Source of the DNA: Dryocola boscaweniae
GTDB lineage: Bacteria > Pseudomonadota > Gammaproteobacteria > Enterobacterales > Enterobacteriaceae
Direction of reading: 5' to 3'
Assembly (NCBI RefSeq): GCF_025215095.1
Contig: NZ_JALHAP010000081.1
Span: 124,001 to 188,000 of the forward strand
Length of the DNA: 64,000 nt
Part shown: positions 10,113-17,814 of the stretch, piece after piece
How positions within the stretch are numbered: the stretch's first letter is position 1
Layout of the letters: each line of letters begins with the position of its first letter
Made by a program: the position numbers and the translations under genes
The notes under the pieces: model-generated
Databases searched by the model: none
Seen by the model: only the letters and a program-made list of their open reading frames with translations
Told to the model about the DNA's origin: nothing

Positions 10113-12179
10113 ATGACAAGAACCGGTAAAATTATCAGCGCTGTAGTCGGGGTTTTATTGTTGTTGGTTGTGGTAGTCATCATCATTATTGCTACGTTTG
10201 ACTGGAATCGACTCAAGCCGACCATCAACCAAAAAGTCTCGACGGAGCTCAATCGTCCCTTTGCCATACGTGGTGATTTAGGGGTGGCCTGGGAGCGTAA
10301 TAAAGAGGAAACCGGCTGGCGCAGTTGGGTGCCATGGCCGCATGTTCATGCCGAAGACATTATCCTCGGCAATCCGCCTGATATTCCTGAAGTGACTATG
10401 GTGCATCTGCCGCGCGTGGACGCCACGCTTGCGCCTTTGGCACTGCTCACCAAAACCGTTTACATCCCGTGGATCAAGCTCGTGCAGCCTGATGCGCGGC
10501 TGATTCGTCTGTCTGAAAAAAACAATAACTGGACCTTTAAGCTTGCGGGCGATGAAAACAAAGATCCTAACCAGCCGCCGTCTGCCTGGTCGTTCCGCAT
10601 GGACAATATCCTGTTCGACAAAGGACGCATTGCCGTTGATGACAAAGTGAGCAAAGCGGACATGGTCATCATCGTCGATCCCCTTGGCAAACCGCTGCCG
10701 TTTAACGAAGTTTCCGGGGCGAAGCCAACCGGGAAAGATGCCGCAAAAGCGGGCGACTATGTGTTTGGGTTGAAGGTGGACGGGCGCTACAACGGCGAAC
10801 CGATTGAAGGCACCGGTAAAATCGGCGGTATGTTAGCGCTGCGTAGCGAAGGGGACACGGCTTTCCCTGTGCAGGCGGATGTTCGTTCCGGCACTTCTCG
10901 CGTTGCGCTCATTGGCACCATCAACGATCCGATGAAAATGGGCGGCGTTGACTTAAGGCTTAAATTCTCCGGCGATTCGCTGGGTAATCTCTACGAGCTG
11001 ACCGGCGTGCTGCTGCCGGATACGCCGCCGTTTGAAACCGACGGGCACCTGCTTGCGAAAATCGATACCGAAAAAGGCTCGGTCTTCCGCTATCAGAATT
11101 TTAACGGCCGTATCGGCGACAGCGACATTCATGGCTCCTTGACGTTCACCCAGGGCAAACCGCGTCCTAAGCTTGAAGGCGATATGGAATCTAAACAGCT
11201 CCGACTGGCGGATTTAGGCCCGCTGATCGGCGTTGATTCTGGCAAGGGTGCGCAACAAAGCAAAAAATCCGAAGAGAAAAAAGGCGAGAAAACCGTGCAG
11301 CCTGCCGACAAGGTTCTGCCGTATGACCGCTTCGAAACGGACAAATGGGATGTCATGGATGCGGACGTTCGCTTTAAAGGAGGCCGTATTGAACATAGCG
11401 GTACGCTGCCGTTAAGCGATCTCTCAACCCATGTGATTCTTAAAAATGCCGACCTGCGCCTGCAGCCGCTCAAATTCGGCATGGCGGGCGGCACCATCAA
11501 CGCCAATATTCACCTTGAAGGCGATAAGAAACCGATGCAGGGCCGGGCGGATATTCAGGCGCGCCGCCTGCAGCTAAAACAGCTAATGCCAAAAGTGGAA
11601 TCGATGCAGAAAACCCTTGGCGAACTGAACGGCGATGCGGATATTCGCGGGCGCGGCAACTCGGTAGCCGCGCTGCTGGGCAGCAGCGACGGCAATCTTA
11701 AGCTTCTGATGAACGATGGGTTAATCAGCCGTAACCTGATGGAAATAGTCGGGCTCAACGTGGGTAACTATATCGTCGGGCAGATTTTCGGTGATGATGA
11801 AGTGCGCATTAACTGCGCCGCTGCGAACCTGGATTTACGGGGCGGGATTGCCACGCCGCGCATCTTTGCTTTTGATACGGAAAATGCCCTGATTAACGTA
11901 ACGGGCACAACCAATTTCGCCAACGAACGGCTCGATTTAACTATCGATCCGGAGAGCAAGGGGATTCGTATTATTACCCTGCGCTCGCCGCTCTATGTAC
12001 GCGGCACGTTTAAAAATCCGGATGCCGGCGTGAAAGCCGGGCCGCTGATTGCCCGAGGCGCAGTCGCCGCCGCGCTGGCGACCCTTGTCACACCTGCCGC
12101 TGCGCTGCTGGCGCTCGTTTCGCCATCCGAGGGTAACGATAACCAGTGCCGGAACATTCTGGGACAGATGAAGAAGTAA
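10113..12179 (+). CDS. yhjG: AsmA-family protein YhjG
   Basis: Large envelope protein (688 aa) with one N-terminal transmembrane anchor (about residues 8–30: IISAVVGVLLLLVVVVIIII) and a long, mainly beta-strand periplasmic region with a C-terminal AsmA_2-type domain (about 520–640, around LRGGIATPRIFAFDTENALI). AsmA-like proteins are thought to help move phospholipid between membranes; for YhjG this is family inference. A Lys/Glu-rich linker near residues 385–400 (KKSEEKKGEK) separates the two parts. The C-terminus has an Ala-rich hydrophobic stretch. It lies downstream of pdeH and convergent with yhjE. Confidence 0.92.
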   Translation: MTRTGKIISAVVGVLLLLVVVVIIIIATFDWNRLKPTINQKVSTELNRPFAIRGDLGVAWERNKEETGWRSWVPWPHVHAEDIILGNPPDIPEVTMVHLPRVDATLAPLALLTKTVYIPWIKLVQPDARLIRLSEKNNNWTFKLAGDENKDPNQPPSAWSFRMDNILFDKGRIAVDDKVSKADMVIIVDPLGKPLPFNEVSGAKPTGKDAAKAGDYVFGLKVDGRYNGEPIEGTGKIGGMLALRSEGDTAFPVQADVRSGTSRVALIGTINDPMKMGGVDLRLKFSGDSLGNLYELTGVLLPDTPPFETDGHLLAKIDTEKGSVFRYQNFNGRIGDSDIHGSLTFTQGKPRPKLEGDMESKQLRLADLGPLIGVDSGKGAQQSKKSEEKKGEKTVQPADKVLPYDRFETDKWDVMDADVRFKGGRIEHSGTLPLSDLSTHVILKNADLRLQPLKFGMAGGTINANIHLEGDKKPMQGRADIQARRLQLKQLMPKVESMQKTLGELNGDADIRGRGNSVAALLGSSDGNLKLLMNDGLISRNLMEIVGLNVGNYIVGQIFGDDEVRINCAAANLDLRGGIATPRIFAFDTENALINVTGTTNFANERLDLTIDPESKGIRIITLRSPLYVRGTFKNPDAGVKAGPLIARGAVAAALATLVTPAAALLALVSPSEGNDNQCRNILGQMKK

Positions 12180-12191
12180 TTTGAAAAAGGC

Positions 12192-12264
12192 GGCGGGTGG
12201 CGCTGGCGCTTACCCGCCCTACAAAGCGGGAAAGTAGGGTGGATAAGCGTCAGCGCCATCCACC
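12192..12264. repeat. Inverted pair of REP-like elements between yhjG and yhjE
   Basis: Two imperfect palindromes of about 31 bp (12192–12222 and 12234–12264) in opposite orientation, each with the GGTGG...CCACC/GTAGGGTGG...CCATCCACC pattern. Relatives occur at 54124–54211 and 55413–55537. They sit between convergent genes, the usual place for REP/BIME elements. Confidence 0.75.
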
Positions 12265-12271
12265 GAAGAGT

Positions 12272-13597
12272 TTACAAAGACTGGTGACGAGTCTCTTTGG
12301 TCAGCAGCAAGGCAACCAACGTCAGCGCGGCCATCGCGGCCAGGTAGACGCCGACATAGAACAGGCCATAGTTTGCCTGCAGCCAGGTGGCGATATAAGG
12401 CGCCACCGACGCGCCCAGAATCGACGACATGTTGTAGGAAAACGATGCGCCTGTATAACGCACTTCTGTCGGGAACAGTTCCGGCAGCAGCGCGCCCATC
12501 GGGCCGAAGGTCAGGCCCATCAGGCTCAGGCCAATTAACAGGAACGCCATGACCAGCGCAGGGCTACCGGAACCCAGCAGCGGTTGGAAGATGCACAGTG
12601 CGAAGACAATTATCAGGCTGGTTATCACAATCATGCATTTCCGGCGGCCAAACGCATCGGCCAGATAGCCCGCAATCGGCACCATCACGCCAAATCCAAT
12701 CACCGCCATCATCAGCATCCACAGGACGTCGTTGCGCGAGAAACCGAGGCCAACCGGAACCGCCGCTGTGCTGTAGGTCATGGAGTAGACCGTCATTATG
12801 TAGAACAGCGTGTAAGTGGCAATCATGATAAAGGTGCCTAAAACCGTCGCTTTCAGATGCTTAGTCAGAAGCGTACCCATCGGCACTTTTACCTGTTTTC
12901 CCGCTTTGGCGATTTTGGCAAACACCGGCGTTTCATGCAGCGAGACGCGAACATACAGGCCGATGATGACCAGAACGGCGGACAGAATGAACGGTACGCG
13001 CCAGCCCCAGGACATGAACTGTTCGTCAGTCAGCAGCCAGGAAAGCAGCAGGAAGGTGCCGTTAGCAAAGAAGAAGCCAATCGGTGCGCCCAACTGTGGG
13101 AAGGAGCCGTACAGCGCGCGTTTGCGCGGCGGCGCGTTTTCCGTGGCCAGCAATGCCGCGCCGCCCCATTCACCGCCCAGGCCCAGACCCTGTCCGAAAC
13201 GTGCAAGCGCCAGCAGCAGCGGAGCCAGAACGCCGATGGTTTCGTAGCTCGGCAGCAGGCCGATAACCACGGTAGAAATCCCCATCGTCAGCAACGAGGC
13301 GACAAGCGTCACTTTGCGGCCCACGCGGTCGCCAAAGTGGCCAAATAGCGCGGAACCAATCGGGCGTGCAATAAAGGCGATGGCGAAGGTTGCCAGCGAC
13401 TGTAACGTCGCGGCGGTCGGGTCGCCCTGCGGGAAGAAGATATGCGGGAAGACAATCACTGCCGCAGTGGCGTAGATATAGAAGTCGAAAAATTCAATGG
13501 CCGTGCCGACCAGCGAAGCAACGACAACTTTTCCCCGTGAGTTAACCGGCGTGGCGTCAGCCTCGCTCTCGATAGTTGTGGCAATGGATGCTTGCAT
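12272..13597 (-). CDS. yhjE: MFS metabolite:proton symporter-type transporter YhjE
   Basis: Twelve-helix inner-membrane carrier of the metabolite:H+ symporter family (ProP/ShiA/KgtP-like), 441 aa against 440 in E. coli. The MFS loop signature GHFGDRVGRK follows helix 2 and the repeat copy AGYLADAFGRRK appears in the second half. GQGLGLGGEWGGAAL in helix 4 and FPTEVRYTGASFSYN are typical of this subfamily. The substrate is unknown. The upstream 262 nt (13598–13859) contain its promoter region and a palindromic hairpin but no further gene. Confidence 0.94.
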   Translation of the reverse strand: MQASIATTIESEADATPVNSRGKVVVASLVGTAIEFFDFYIYATAAVIVFPHIFFPQGDPTAATLQSLATFAIAFIARPIGSALFGHFGDRVGRKVTLVASLLTMGISTVVIGLLPSYETIGVLAPLLLALARFGQGLGLGGEWGGAALLATENAPPRKRALYGSFPQLGAPIGFFFANGTFLLLSWLLTDEQFMSWGWRVPFILSAVLVIIGLYVRVSLHETPVFAKIAKAGKQVKVPMGTLLTKHLKATVLGTFIMIATYTLFYIMTVYSMTYSTAAVPVGLGFSRNDVLWMLMMAVIGFGVMVPIAGYLADAFGRRKCMIVITSLIIVFALCIFQPLLGSGSPALVMAFLLIGLSLMGLTFGPMGALLPELFPTEVRYTGASFSYNMSSILGASVAPYIATWLQANYGLFYVGVYLAAMAALTLVALLLTKETRHQSL

Positions 13598-13826
13598 AAT
13601 TTTTTCTTATTTATAGGACGAACGAACGGCCATATTACGCATAGCAAATGCCTTATTTCAATGCGGCGGCCGCGCGGGGCTTGTATGAAATGCGTACAAT
13701 AAGCGGATAATTTTCAGTCCCGGCGGGAAACTTCTATGGAATGCTTCACATATTTTATAAATCAGCAGATAAAACTGGTTTTTGGTTAAATAAAAGTTAC
13801 AGGCTGGATTTATGTGCTGATTTGCT

Positions 13827-13853
13827 TTTCCTCTCCCTGTGGGAGAGGAAAAA
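13827..13853. repeat. Perfect palindrome downstream of yhjD
   Basis: TTTTCCTCTCCC-TGT-GGGAGAGGAAAA: a 12-bp perfect stem with a 3-nt loop, just past the yhjD stop. It shares its core with the element at 8075–8097. Both strands show T's before and A's after the stem, so it is not a canonical intrinsic terminator in either direction. Confidence 0.6.
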
Positions 13854-13859
13854 AGAGAC

Positions 13860-14921
13860 TTACTTATGGGATTTTCCCGGCATCCGCGGGTCGTCTTTGT
13901 ATTCAGCGGTGGCAATCCACGCCGCGCAAAACAATGTGAGACGCGCGAAGAAATAGAAGAACGCCATTAAGCCTAATACCGAACCAAAGGCTGCCCCGGA
14001 CGGGGAGCTGACAAGCTTTGGCAGGCTGTAAGTCATGATTATCTTGATCACCTCAAACCCAATAGCCGCGATGAATGTACCGCGTATCAGCGCTTTTTTC
14101 CGCGGACGATGACGCGGCAGGCGCCAGAATATCCAGAAGAAGAGCAGGTAGTTGGCGCAGATGGAGATAGCCAGGCCAATCAGGTGCCAGGCCGGTTTGA
14201 GCCAGTCAATGCCGTCCAGGCGCAGGAAGCTGATGATAGTCGCCTGTGCCGAACCGGCAATGGAGGTAATCGAAAGGGTCACAATCAGCGCGACCAGCAG
14301 GCCAATCAGCGAAATAAAATCGCGCAGATACTTCACCCAGAATTTCTCATCATCCTGCGGGTTGCGCTCCCATTGATCGCGCGACTGGGCGCGCACGGCC
14401 TCGCGCAGGTTGCCCATCCAGTTAATACCGGAATAAAGCGCAATCAAAAGCCCCACCAGACCGACCGTCGTACGCTGTTGCACGGCGGTGCTTATGGTGC
14501 TTTTCAGCGTGGTGGCAAGCGTCGGGTCGCTGACGTTTTCCAGAATTTTATTGAAGATGTCCTGCAGCAGCGTGGGATGCGAGGCGAGGACATAACCCCC
14601 GGCGGCAAAGGCCACCATCATGATGGGAATCAGCGATAAAAACGAAAAATAGGTAATCGCCGCGCCAAACTGGTTGCCGAGGCGATCGTTAAACCGCTCG
14701 GTGGCACGCAAAAGGTGCGCCACCATCGGACGCCGCGCTACTTTATTTACGGTGGCGATCGTTTCGTTTACCGTTTCGTTGCCCGTTGTTATTTTGACCA
14801 GCGGCTCCGACTCATCGGGCTGTCCAACGGGCGCGGTTTCGGGTTTGGGTTCAGTCTGAAACTGGGCGACAGGTTCGTAATCGAGCGAGTCGGTGGGACG
14901 CTTGTCCTGATTGTCCGTCAT
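13860..14921 (-). CDS. yhjD: YihY/BrkB-family inner-membrane protein YhjD
   Basis: Integral membrane protein (353 aa, E. coli 337) with about six transmembrane segments and the family core ATERFNDRLGNQFGAAITYF. A hydrophilic acidic N-terminal tail of about 75 residues is longer and more divergent than in E. coli. In E. coli a mutation in yhjD suppresses loss of Kdo2-lipid A, so a link to lipid export has been suggested; the true function is uncertain. The start is supported by AAGGAG seven nt upstream. It lies between yhjE and yhjC on the same strand as in E. coli. Confidence 0.93.
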   Translation of the reverse strand: MTDNQDKRPTDSLDYEPVAQFQTEPKPETAPVGQPDESEPLVKITTGNETVNETIATVNKVARRPMVAHLLRATERFNDRLGNQFGAAITYFSFLSLIPIMMVAFAAGGYVLASHPTLLQDIFNKILENVSDPTLATTLKSTISTAVQQRTTVGLVGLLIALYSGINWMGNLREAVRAQSRDQWERNPQDDEKFWVKYLRDFISLIGLLVALIVTLSITSIAGSAQATIISFLRLDGIDWLKPAWHLIGLAISICANYLLFFWIFWRLPRHRPRKKALIRGTFIAAIGFEVIKIIMTYSLPKLVSSPSGAAFGSVLGLMAFFYFFARLTLFCAAWIATAEYKDDPRMPGKSHK

Positions 14922-14972
14922 TAAATTCTCCTTATGTATTGACGGGATCTTAAGGAAATTATAGCTGGAACA

Positions 14973-15881
14973 CTAATCTACATAGGCTTTCATTACGCCT
15001 GTTAGCCATTCCATAAATAAATGGACGCGGCGCGAAAGGTTACGACGATGCGGATAAAGCAGCGAAACGGGCATGGGTGCGGCGCGATATTGCGGCAGGA
15101 TTTCTATCAGTTTTTTACTCTTCAGCAGATCTTTTACGCCAACGCGCGGCACCTGAATAATCCCCAGCCCGGCGAGGCAGGCCGCATGATAAGTTTCAGT
15201 GCTGTTTACGGTGATGACGCCGCCGGTTTTAATCCACTGGGTGGTTTTATCAACCAATAGCTCAAAGCCTTGCGGGCGCGTACCGAGATTGAGCGCATAA
15301 TGCACCACGGCGTGAGATGCGAGATCCTCCAGCTTTTCCGGATAGCCGAAACGCGCCAGATAATCTGGGCTAGCGCAGTTAATTTGCGTTAGTTTGCCAA
15401 GGTTTCGCGCGACCAGGCCGGAATCTTTCAGTTGACCCACCCTTACTACGCAATCAAAACCTTCGCGTACTACATCCACCATTCTGTCGCTGCTGGAAAG
15501 CTCCAGTTCAATGCCGGGATACTGCTGTAAAAACGCCGGTAATTTCGGCATGACGAGATTTTTCGCCACCGACACAGGCATATCTATCCGCAGCCGCCCG
15601 CTGATGCTTGATGGATCGTGCAAAAAAAGACCATCGAGTTCTTCGAGGTTTGCCAGTAAATCCCGGCAGCGTTCGTAGTAAACCATACCGTCCTGAGTGA
15701 GCTGGACGCGACGCGTGGTTCGATAGAGCAAACGCGTGCCAAGCAGGCTTTCCAGCGCCTGAATCTGTCGCGATACGCTACCTTTAGGAAGTCCCAGAGT
15801 GTCTGCCGCCCGAGAAAAACTTTCCAGTTCGGCTACTCTGATGAACAGTTGCATTGCATGTATTTTATCCACTTTTGCCAC
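14973..15881 (-). CDS. yhjC: LysR-type regulator YhjC-like
   Basis: Cytoplasmic LysR-family transcription factor (302 aa). The N-terminal winged helix-turn-helix is clear (FIRVAELESFSRAADTLGLPKGSVSRQIQALE), followed by a type-2 periplasmic-binding-like effector domain. Position next to yhjD matches E. coli yhjC, but similarity is visibly weaker than for its neighbours, so orthology is likely but not certain. It is transcribed divergently from an SDR oxidoreductase gene about 110 nt away, the classic arrangement for a LysR regulator and its target. The effector is unknown. Confidence 0.85.
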   Translation of the reverse strand: MAKVDKIHAMQLFIRVAELESFSRAADTLGLPKGSVSRQIQALESLLGTRLLYRTTRRVQLTQDGMVYYERCRDLLANLEELDGLFLHDPSSISGRLRIDMPVSVAKNLVMPKLPAFLQQYPGIELELSSSDRMVDVVREGFDCVVRVGQLKDSGLVARNLGKLTQINCASPDYLARFGYPEKLEDLASHAVVHYALNLGTRPQGFELLVDKTTQWIKTGGVITVNSTETYHAACLAGLGIIQVPRVGVKDLLKSKKLIEILPQYRAAPMPVSLLYPHRRNLSRRVHLFMEWLTGVMKAYVD

Positions 15882-15991
15882 ACATTATTGTTGATAGTGA
15901 AACAGTGATGCGCACCTGGCAGTCTTTATTGATTTTGTAGCAGCTAATAAGCTTTACCTCAATCACCGGACAGCAACCAATGAGGCAAATC

Positions 15992-16750
15992 ATGAAACAA
16001 TCTATCGCGTTAGTGACCGGCGGAAGCCGCGGGCTGGGTAAAAACGCCGCTCTGCGGCTGGCGGAGAAAGGAATCAATATTATCCTGACGTACAACAGCA
16101 GCCAGGCCGAAGCGCAGGATGTGGTGCGTGAAATTGAGCTAAAAGGCGTAAAAGCGCTGGCTATTCAACTGAACGTCGCTGAAAGTGCGGGATTTGCAGA
16201 TTTTGCGGCGGAAGTAAAACAGCAGCTACAGCATGTCTGGCAACGCGACTCGTTTGATTATTTATTAAACAATGCGGGGATCGGCCTGGATGCATCGTTC
16301 GAAAAAACAACCGAAGCGCAGTTTGATGAATTAATGAACATCCACCTGAAAGGTCCCTTCTTTCTGACGCAGCATCTGCTGCCGCTGATTAAAAACGGCG
16401 GCCGCATTCTGAACGTATCAACCGGCCTGACCCGTTTTGCTCTGCCGGGCAAAGCCGCTTATGCCGCTATGAAAGGGGCGATGGAAGTGCTGACGCGTTA
16501 CCAGGCCAAGGAGTTAGGCGCACGCGGTATTGCGGTAAACATTATTGCGCCGGGAGCCATTGCGACAGATTTTGGCGGCGGCGTGGTTCGCGATAATGAA
16601 CAGGTCAGTAACGCTATTGCCGCGCAAACTGCGCTGGGCCGGGTGGGGCAGCCGGACGATATCGGAAATGCGATGGCAGCCATTCTGAGCGATGAGCTGG
16701 GCTGGGCGAACGCGCAGCGTATTGAGGTTTCAGGTGGGATGTTCCTGTAA
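15992..16750 (+). CDS. SDR-family oxidoreductase
   Basis: Classical short-chain dehydrogenase/reductase (252 aa from the ATG at 15992, which has GAGG upstream; the ATG at 15980 is poorly placed). The cofactor motif TGGSRGLGKN at the N-terminus, NNAG at about residue 88, a Ser in NVSTGLTRF and the YAAMK catalytic motif are all present, so it should be an active NAD(P)H enzyme. An Arg/Gly-rich cofactor loop suggests NADPH preference. The substrate cannot be told. Divergent from the yhjC-like LysR gene, so probably under its control. A hairpin terminator follows. Confidence 0.88.
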   Translation: MKQSIALVTGGSRGLGKNAALRLAEKGINIILTYNSSQAEAQDVVREIELKGVKALAIQLNVAESAGFADFAAEVKQQLQHVWQRDSFDYLLNNAGIGLDASFEKTTEAQFDELMNIHLKGPFFLTQHLLPLIKNGGRILNVSTGLTRFALPGKAAYAAMKGAMEVLTRYQAKELGARGIAVNIIAPGAIATDFGGGVVRDNEQVSNAIAAQTALGRVGQPDDIGNAMAAILSDELGWANAQRIEVSGGMFL

Positions 16751-16754
16751 AAGA

Positions 16755-16790
16755 CAGGGTGGATAATGCATCTCCACCCTGCATTTAGCT
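16755..16790 (+). terminator. Terminator after the SDR gene
   Basis: CAGGGTGG (16755–16762) pairs with CCACCCTG (16774–16781) across an 11-nt loop, followed by CATTTAGCTTTT. It lies between the SDR gene and the convergent ygiW-like gene and could serve both. Confidence 0.65.
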
Positions 16791-16791
16791 T

Positions 16792-17190
16792 TTACTGCTT
16801 CTGAAAGTGATCCACTTTCATCACGGCAGGTTTCTGTTTCTTATCCAGCGTCCCGTTAATGGCTACCAGTTCGTCGGGGCTGAGCTTGCGACCATCAAAT
16901 ATGGCTAGCGGAATATTCACATCCAGGGTGCCGGTTTTATCCCTGAACTGATATCTGTCTTCGCCGGTCTTTTTAATGATGTTGCCGGTCAGCGATATGC
17001 TCGCCCCGTCGTGCATCGCTTTCGCCTGCACCACCGTCATCCCTTTAGCGTCTTCCATGCCGCGATAGCCTTTATCCATGGCATGCGGAGGCGGCGGAGC
17101 GGCATCGGTTTTAAAGCCACCCTGATCGTCTGCCATCACCGGCAGGCTAAGTACGGCACTGAGTCCCGCTATCACCAGAACTTTCTTCAT
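16792..17190 (-). CDS. YgiW/YdeI-family periplasmic OB-fold protein
   Basis: Small exported protein (132 aa) of the bacterial OB-fold (BOF) family, to which E. coli YgiW and Salmonella YdeI (stress and antimicrobial-peptide tolerance) belong. A signal peptide is visible ([22 protein letters not shown]), then the BOF core: [37 protein letters not shown] and the [16 protein letters not shown] segment. The start follows AGGAGAA. The family is proposed to bind cationic compounds; which stress matters here is unknown. It is a paralogue-type copy at an unusual place, next to the SDR gene. Confidence 0.88.
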   Translation of the reverse strand: MKKVLVIAGLSAVLSLPVMADDQGGFKTDAAPPPPHAMDKGYRGMEDAKGMTVVQAKAMHDGASISLTGNIIKKTGEDRYQFRDKTGTLDVNIPLAIFDGRKLSPDELVAINGTLDKKQKPAVMKVDHFQKQ

Positions 17191-17273
17191 AGGTTCTCCT
17201 TAAGCTTGAGCTTCTGGGTACACCTCTTAAGCCTGGCATAAGGTTTGGAAACCGTCTTATAAGCGGGAACCGG

Positions 17274-17375
17274 TTAGTCCGCAATAAACAACGTTGCGCC
17301 GCTGATGCCGGGATATTCGGTTGCGGGCAGGGCTGCCCAGTCGGTTGTGCTAAAGGGTAAATCTGCGATGTGCAT
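17274..17375 (-). pseudogene. Internally deleted remnant of a DHCW-motif cupin gene
   Basis: A 33-codon frame with its own ribosome site (AGGT, 7 nt before ATG). Its first ~23 residues (MHIADLPFSTTDWAALPATE) resemble the N-terminus of the DHCW-motif cupin-fold family (about 110 aa), and the last ~9 (SGATLFIAD) resemble that family's C-terminal end. The whole central barrel, including the DHCW motif, is missing, as if an in-frame deletion of about 75 codons had joined the ends. Family comparison is from memory. Confidence 0.55.
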
Positions 17376-17432
17376 TGTTATACCTGATTATTTGCAGGTT
17401 GAATGTTCTTCCATAGATAGCAGCAAATAATA

Positions 17433-17455
17433 ACGGCGCCAATATCAGGCGCCGT
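17433..17455 (-). terminator. Terminator of the yjiS-like gene
   Basis: ACGGCGCC/GGCGCCGT, a perfect 8-bp stem with a 7-nt loop, 10 nt past the stop on the minus strand and followed by TATTATTTG. Confidence 0.7.
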
Positions 17456-17464
17456 CAGGGAAAA

Positions 17465-17638
17465 TTATTTCCAGCGTGCCAGATCATCCTGGGTCAGCCC
17501 AATGTCGCGTAATTGTTCTTTACTGAGTCTCTGTAAGGTCCGCGCGGTCTGGCGCTGCAACCATTTTTGCCGGAAATACTGATAAACCATCACAAAGCCA
17601 TAAAAAGGTTTGCGGGAACGATTTTCATCAAAGCCCAT
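17465..17638 (-). CDS. yjiS: DUF1127 small protein, YjiS-like
   Basis: Small basic protein of 57 aa from the ATG at 17638, which has AGGAG eight nt upstream; the longer open frame upstream is not needed. The C-terminal DUF1127 signature is clear (RLSKEQLRDIGLTQDDLARWK). Such proteins are Arg-rich; family members in other bacteria have been linked to RNA turnover and phosphate or stress responses, with no firm role for this one. It is divergent from a yjiR-like MocR regulator; the same two genes are neighbours in E. coli, at another chromosomal place. Confidence 0.85.
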   Translation of the reverse strand: MGFDENRSRKPFYGFVMVYQYFRQKWLQRQTARTLQRLSKEQLRDIGLTQDDLARWK

Positions 17639-17721
17639 GATGTTTCTCCTCTGCTTGCGTCGGGGTTCATCATGCGCTGTCCTGCAAAAGGCATACAGAT
17701 TCAAAAATCACTTTTATTTAA

Positions 17722-17794
17722 CATACAGAAACGCTAAAACATGAACTGAATGGCGTTTTTTCCATCGCTCTGTACTGGTTTCAGGTTCTGTATG
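17722..17794. promoter_or_regulatory. Candidate MocR operator between yjiS- and yjiR-like genes
   Basis: CATACAGAA (17722–17730) and TTCTGTATG (17786–17794) form a perfect 9-bp inverted repeat 55 nt apart, with a related CTGTACTGG half-site at 17770 in direct orientation to the second. Mixed direct and inverted half-sites in a divergent promoter region are what several MocR regulators use. Confidence 0.5.
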
Positions 17795-17814
17795 GCTAAC
17801 TGTGAGGATACAGC

